Assembly: GCA_964516325.1 (NCBI GenBank)
Contig: CAZFAP010000016.1
Location: forward strand, 1 to 43,712
Direction of reading: 5' to 3'
Source: CAZFAP01 sp964516325
GTDB lineage: Bacteria > Auribacterota > JABMQX01
DNA: 43,712 nt
Shown: positions 40,696 to 43,712 of the stretch, one piece after another
How positions within the stretch are numbered: position 1 is the first letter of the stretch
Layout: each line of letters opens with the position of its first letter
Notes under the pieces: generated by a model
What the model saw: the letters and a program-made list of their open reading frames with translations, nothing else
Databases searched by the model: none
What the model was told of the DNA's origin: nothing
Made by a program: the position numbers and the translations under genes

Positions 40696-41163
40696 TCATT
40701 TGAGAAGGCTATCCGTGAGAACAACCCGCCATAGGCGATTGATTTTCATGACGAGAATCTGGACCGTCTTTGCCCGGGCGTCGAGTGTGATTTCGACTTC
40801 CAACCATGCCCACCTCTTGCTTTTCGTCATGTACTTCATGTTGGCGATCTTCAAATAGAGAAACTCGTGTTGTGTTTGATCGGGAGTCTTCGTTCGCACG
40901 GGGAAGTGGGACAGGTTCTCGGCGATGCGCTGCATCACCTCCTTTTTCTTCTCGTCCTCGCCCTTATTTGTCGTCGGGAGGCCGGGGAAGTACTGGGAAG
41001 ACTGAGGCCAGTCAACGAGCGAAGCCATTTCGCTCCACTCCATGGCTTTGAGATGGCCTATGAACCGCTTGACGACCTGCTCCGGCGTGTTGAGAAGACA
41101 GCCGGTCAGGGTGAGGAATACGGCAAAGACGACTACAATATGAGACAGAACTCTGCGGCTCAT
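40696..41163 (-). CDS. Small lipoprotein with NTF2-like domain
   Basis: A 155-residue protein whose first 22 residues form a lipoprotein signal (VVVFAVFLTLTGC, lipobox Cys at 22). The mature part begins NTPEQVVKRFIGHLKAMEWS, the usual helix start of NTF2/DUF4878-like lipoproteins, followed by a polar insert and strands (KRWAWLEVEITLDA, TVQILVMKINRLWRVVLTD). The frame is open for about 100 codons further upstream, but that part overlaps the end of waaA and carries no signal, so I take the ATG at 41163. Its ribosome site is weak. With the neighbouring lipoprotein it forms a minus-strand pair that probably shares ancestry. Confidence 0.75.
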   Translation of the reverse strand: MSRRVLSHIVVVFAVFLTLTGCLLNTPEQVVKRFIGHLKAMEWSEMASLVDWPQSSQYFPGLPTTNKGEDEKKKEVMQRIAENLSHFPVRTKTPDQTQHEFLYLKIANMKYMTKSKRWAWLEVEITLDARAKTVQILVMKINRLWRVVLTDSLLK

Positions 41164-41347
41164 TGTTCGAGTGCAATTTCTCGGAGGTTGAAAAGCAATT
41201 TGCTCGTCAACGTGCACGTAATCATGATACATCGAAGCGACGCGCTGGGCAAGCCCACGGGCCGGGTTTCGTTTCGGGATGTCGCCCCGTGTGGAGCTGA
41301 GGGATGCTCCCAGGCAGAACATGTCCCCGCGTGGTTGTTGCCGTGCC

Positions 41348-42700
41348 TCAGCGCGCTTGGCGGTTTTGAATTCGCCCCCTGGCTGTCGCTGAGCTCTGGC
41401 CAAGAATCCGACGGAGGCGAGAGACGGTCGCAGCAACTCCTCCCGTTCGTGCCTCGACGCTTTTCCGGGCACGACGCCCCGTCTCTGCGGCGGCGGCTTC
41501 GTCCCCTAAAAGACGGTCCAGAGCGGAGACCAGCTCCCGAAAGCTTGAGACCTCGACGCCGCCGCCCTCCGACAACAGAACGTCGGCAACCTCTCTGAAA
41601 TTCTCCATGTGAGGACCGAAAACAACCGGCTTGCCGCAGGCGGCGGGTTCGAGGGGATTGTGCCCTCCTTTCTGCGTCAGGCTCTTCCCGACAAAAGCCA
41701 CGCTTGCGGCGGCGTAGAGCTTCATCAACTCGCCGAGAGAATCGAGGAGCATCACCCCGGGTAACGCTTTCGTGGGCACTGCCCCTGACCTGCGATAATG
41801 GGGGATGCCATTTTGTCTGAGCCAGTTCTCCACTTCCACAAAGCGCTCCGGGTGCCGGGGTGCGATGACGAGGAAAAGATCGGGGTACTTCTGCTTGAGC
41901 TCGAGATATGCTTTGGCGACAAGCTGCTCCTCTCCCCGGTGGGTGCTCCCCGCAATTATCACTCTGCGGTGGGGGATTCCCAGTTCTCCGCGCAGCCTTT
42001 GAACCTCCGCATTGGACGGCGCCGAAGACAACGCCGCCTCATACTTCATGGAGCCGGTAACACCCACGGCCTCGGTTGGCGCCCCAAGCCTCCGCATTCT
42101 TTCCTTTCCCTGTCCCGTCTGCATGCCTATGAAAGAGAAAGACCGAAGCAGGGGACGAACCAATCGTTTGACCTTCTGATACCGGCGGAAGCTCTTATCG
42201 GAGAGCCGCCCGTTAACCAGCAGGAGCTTGACCCCTCTTTTGTTGGCCAGCCGGATCAGGTTGGGCCAGATTTCAGTCTCCATCAGGGCGATGGCCCTCG
42301 GCGAGAAAAGCGTCATAACCCTCCGGACGGCGAACGAAAAATCCAGGGGAAAGTAGATCACAATGTCGCTCGGGGCAGCGACTCTCTTGAGGCAAACCGA
42401 GTGGCCGGTTACGGTCGTCGTCGAGAGAAGGAGTTGATATTCAGGAAATTCTCTTCGGATTTCCTCGATGAGGGGCGCCGCCGCGAGAACTTCCCCGACG
42501 GAAACGGAGTGCACCCAGATGACGGATTTGCTCGTTCGCGCCCGGATGGCCCTGCGTGGGATGAAGCCCAGGCGCTGGTAGAGGCCCACTCTGCGTTTTT
42601 TCTCGCTCAGGACCCGAAACACGAAGTAGGGGAGCAGCGCTATCAACAGAGCGATTATTGCGGCGTCATAGAGAATGAACATGCAGCCGGGAGAACCCAT
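41348..42700 (-). CDS. waaA: 3-deoxy-D-manno-octulosonic acid (Kdo) transferase
   Basis: Transfers Kdo from CMP-Kdo to lipid A precursor at the inner membrane, so the organism should make lipopolysaccharide. The 450-residue size is near the family norm. An N-terminal membrane anchor (ALLIALLPYFVFRVL) is followed by GLYQRLGF, then IWVHSVSVGEVLAAAPLI at about 61-78 with the essential Glu70. PRAIALMETEIWPNLI and VNGRLSDKSF complete the acceptor domain. The donor domain has VAFVGKSLTQKGGHNPLEPA, the hallmark CMP-Kdo-binding block, and ACGKPVVFGPHMENF. An internal ATG at 42682 is an alternative start; neither has a clear ribosome site. A XerC/D-type gene lies upstream on the same strand, 74 bases away. 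Confidence 0.95.
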   Translation of the reverse strand: MGSPGCMFILYDAAIIALLIALLPYFVFRVLSEKKRRVGLYQRLGFIPRRAIRARTSKSVIWVHSVSVGEVLAAAPLIEEIRREFPEYQLLLSTTTVTGHSVCLKRVAAPSDIVIYFPLDFSFAVRRVMTLFSPRAIALMETEIWPNLIRLANKRGVKLLLVNGRLSDKSFRRYQKVKRLVRPLLRSFSFIGMQTGQGKERMRRLGAPTEAVGVTGSMKYEAALSSAPSNAEVQRLRGELGIPHRRVIIAGSTHRGEEQLVAKAYLELKQKYPDLFLVIAPRHPERFVEVENWLRQNGIPHYRRSGAVPTKALPGVMLLDSLGELMKLYAAASVAFVGKSLTQKGGHNPLEPAACGKPVVFGPHMENFREVADVLLSEGGGVEVSSFRELVSALDRLLGDEAAAAETGRRARKSVEARTGGVAATVSRLRRILGQSSATARGRIQNRQAR

Positions 42701-42774
42701 TGAGAAAGAATGATTCGCCTTTCATCGGCTCACGCAGTGTGCACTGGCGGCTCTCGCCTGTCGGCCGACCCGGA

Positions 42775-43712
42775 CTATGCCCTGGGATGCGACCTGGAAT
42801 AGACTTCCTGCATTTTCTCCGTGGAGACGTGCGTGTAAATTACCGTTGACGAGAGGGACTTGTGCCCGAGAAGCTCCTGGATGGACCGCAGATCGGCGCC
42901 TGCGTTGAGCAGATGCGTCGCGAACGTGTGTCTCAGGGTATGCGGGGAGATTCCGATTTTCAGGGCGGTCTGTCGAACGTATTTGGCGACGATGCGAGCC
43001 ACGCTCCTCGTCGTGATGCGCCCGCCAGTCCTGTTGAGAAACACGGGGTCTCCGGGCGAGGCGCCGCCCCTTCGCCTGGGGCTGTTGAGATAGTCTCCGA
43101 GGGCAAGAGCCGCATAGCGTCCCATCGGCGCAATCCTCTGCTTCTTCCCTTTGCCTCTCACCTTCACCACTTCTCCGGCGAGGTCAACATCCTCGACGTT
43201 TAGCCCGACAAGCTCGCTGACCCGGATTCCCGTGCTGTAAAGAAGCTCCAGAATGGCCCGGTCACGAAGACCGGGGAGGCTGGAAGCGTCCGGCGCCTCA
43301 ATGAGTCGCATAACCTCTCCGGTATCCAAGAATTGAGGAAGGCGCCTTTCCCCTTTCGGAGTGCTGATAAATGACAGGACATTGCGAGCCAGGAAGCCTT
43401 CTCTAACGAGATACTTGAAGAAACTCTTGAGCGCGGAAAGCTGCCTCTGCGCCGTTGCCTTCGCTTTTCGATCAACGTAGAGCTTGGTCAGATACCCCCT
43501 CACCGTCGAGCGGTCCACGTATTTCAATTCGTAAGACGGAGAAATGTGCCGAAGAAAATTCACAAAGGCGGTTATGTCGGTCGCGTAGTTGCGGAGTGTG
43601 TGAGGGGACGCATCGCGCACCTCCTTGAGGTACTGAATGAAACTGTCCCTCAGGACTTCCGGGCCCGGGTTGGCGCCTTCAGAAATCGGCGACGCCGTCT
43701 GCGGTTTTTGGT
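42775..43712 (-). CDS. Tyrosine recombinase of the XerC/XerD type (5' end outside the window)
   Basis: Site-specific recombinase that resolves chromosome dimers at dif in the cell-division complex. The frame stays open to the window edge, so at least 312 residues are present and the start may lie beyond. A GTG at 43620 is possible but would remove the SFIQYLKE helix that belongs to the core-binding domain. SPHTLRNYATDITAFVNFL is the SAM-like domain. Catalytic residues are all visible: Arg in STGIRVSELVGL, Lys in VRGKGKKQR, His-x-x-Arg in HTLRHTFATHLL, His in LLGHKSLSSTVIYTHV and the Tyr in that block. The compact size and exact motifs fit housekeeping Xer rather than an integrase. XerC and XerD cannot be told apart here. 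Confidence 0.93.
   Translation of the reverse strand, partial: QKPQTASPISEGANPGPEVLRDSFIQYLKEVRDASPHTLRNYATDITAFVNFLRHISPSYELKYVDRSTVRGYLTKLYVDRKAKATAQRQLSALKSFFKYLVREGFLARNVLSFISTPKGERRLPQFLDTGEVMRLIEAPDASSLPGLRDRAILELLYSTGIRVSELVGLNVEDVDLAGEVVKVRGKGKKQRIAPMGRYAALALGDYLNSPRRRGGASPGDPVFLNRTGGRITTRSVARIVAKYVRQTALKIGISPHTLRHTFATHLLNAGADLRSIQELLGHKSLSSTVIYTHVSTEKMQEVYSRSHPRA

Noticed and set aside
41164..41472. Upstream extension of the small lipoprotein gene to 41472
   Set aside because: It would overlap the end of waaA, bury the lipoprotein signal 100 residues inside the protein, and has no recognisable content.
42775..43712. The tyrosine recombinase as part of a mobile element carrying the array
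   Set aside because: Size and motifs fit housekeeping XerC/D, it lies beside waaA, and no attachment-site duplication or other mobility gene is seen.
1..43712. CRISPR array or rRNA/tRNA genes
   Set aside because: No regularly spaced identical repeats with unique spacers and no conserved RNA gene sequence were seen; the periodic signal in the window is coding and gene-length.

Overview
The window is GC-rich, gene-dense chromosomal DNA from a Gram-negative bacterium. A lipid A Kdo transferase (waaA), lipoproteins with lipoboxes and Tat-type signals on sugar enzymes all point to an outer-membrane cell. The mix of a DUF1680/GH127 glycosidase, an FGE-sulfatase-like protein, two sodium:solute symporters, several xylose-isomerase-like TIM barrels and a Tat-tagged DegT enzyme is typical of planctomycete-like or neighbouring candidate-phylum saprotrophs. 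This is an inference from gene content; no rRNA or tRNA is present to confirm it.

Layout. 1-2646: tail of a DUF3857/transglutaminase-like protein, gmk, a thymidylate synthase of the divergent (archaeal-like) type, and a HAD phosphatase, all on +. 2743-5401: a divergent pair, a Tat-exported TIM-barrel isomerase (-) and a Tat-exported DegT aminotransferase (+). 5462-11896: a minus-strand run (clan GH-A glycosidase, symporter, two unknown proteins, second symporter) that looks like a saccharide utilisation unit. 12296-14281: two paralogous exported coiled-coil proteins (-), the downstream one followed by a clear intrinsic terminator. 14664-15422: a second TIM-barrel isomerase (+).

15553-35034 is the outstanding region: fifteen consecutive, co-directional, full-length paralogous genes of about 400-450 codons. 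Each encodes an N-terminal membrane helix with a GxxxG-type motif at a fixed position, a coiled coil, a charged linker with a Q-R-x-D signature, a HEAT-repeat solenoid with a strongly variable segment, and a conserved C-terminal module. Most junctions are ATGA or TAATG overlaps. Two intergenic gaps divide the array into blocks of 7, 2 and 6 genes, and each block ends with a gene carrying a C-terminal extension. I recognise no described system of this kind. A membrane-anchored, diversified scaffold or recognition family is the reasonable working idea, but its function is unknown.

35128-43712: a ROK-family protein without the zinc motif, a palindrome-rich intergenic stretch, an FGE-like protein without the catalytic cysteines, a GH127 beta-L-arabinofuranosidase-like enzyme, two small lipoproteins (-), waaA (-) and a XerC/D-type recombinase (-) that runs off the end of the window.
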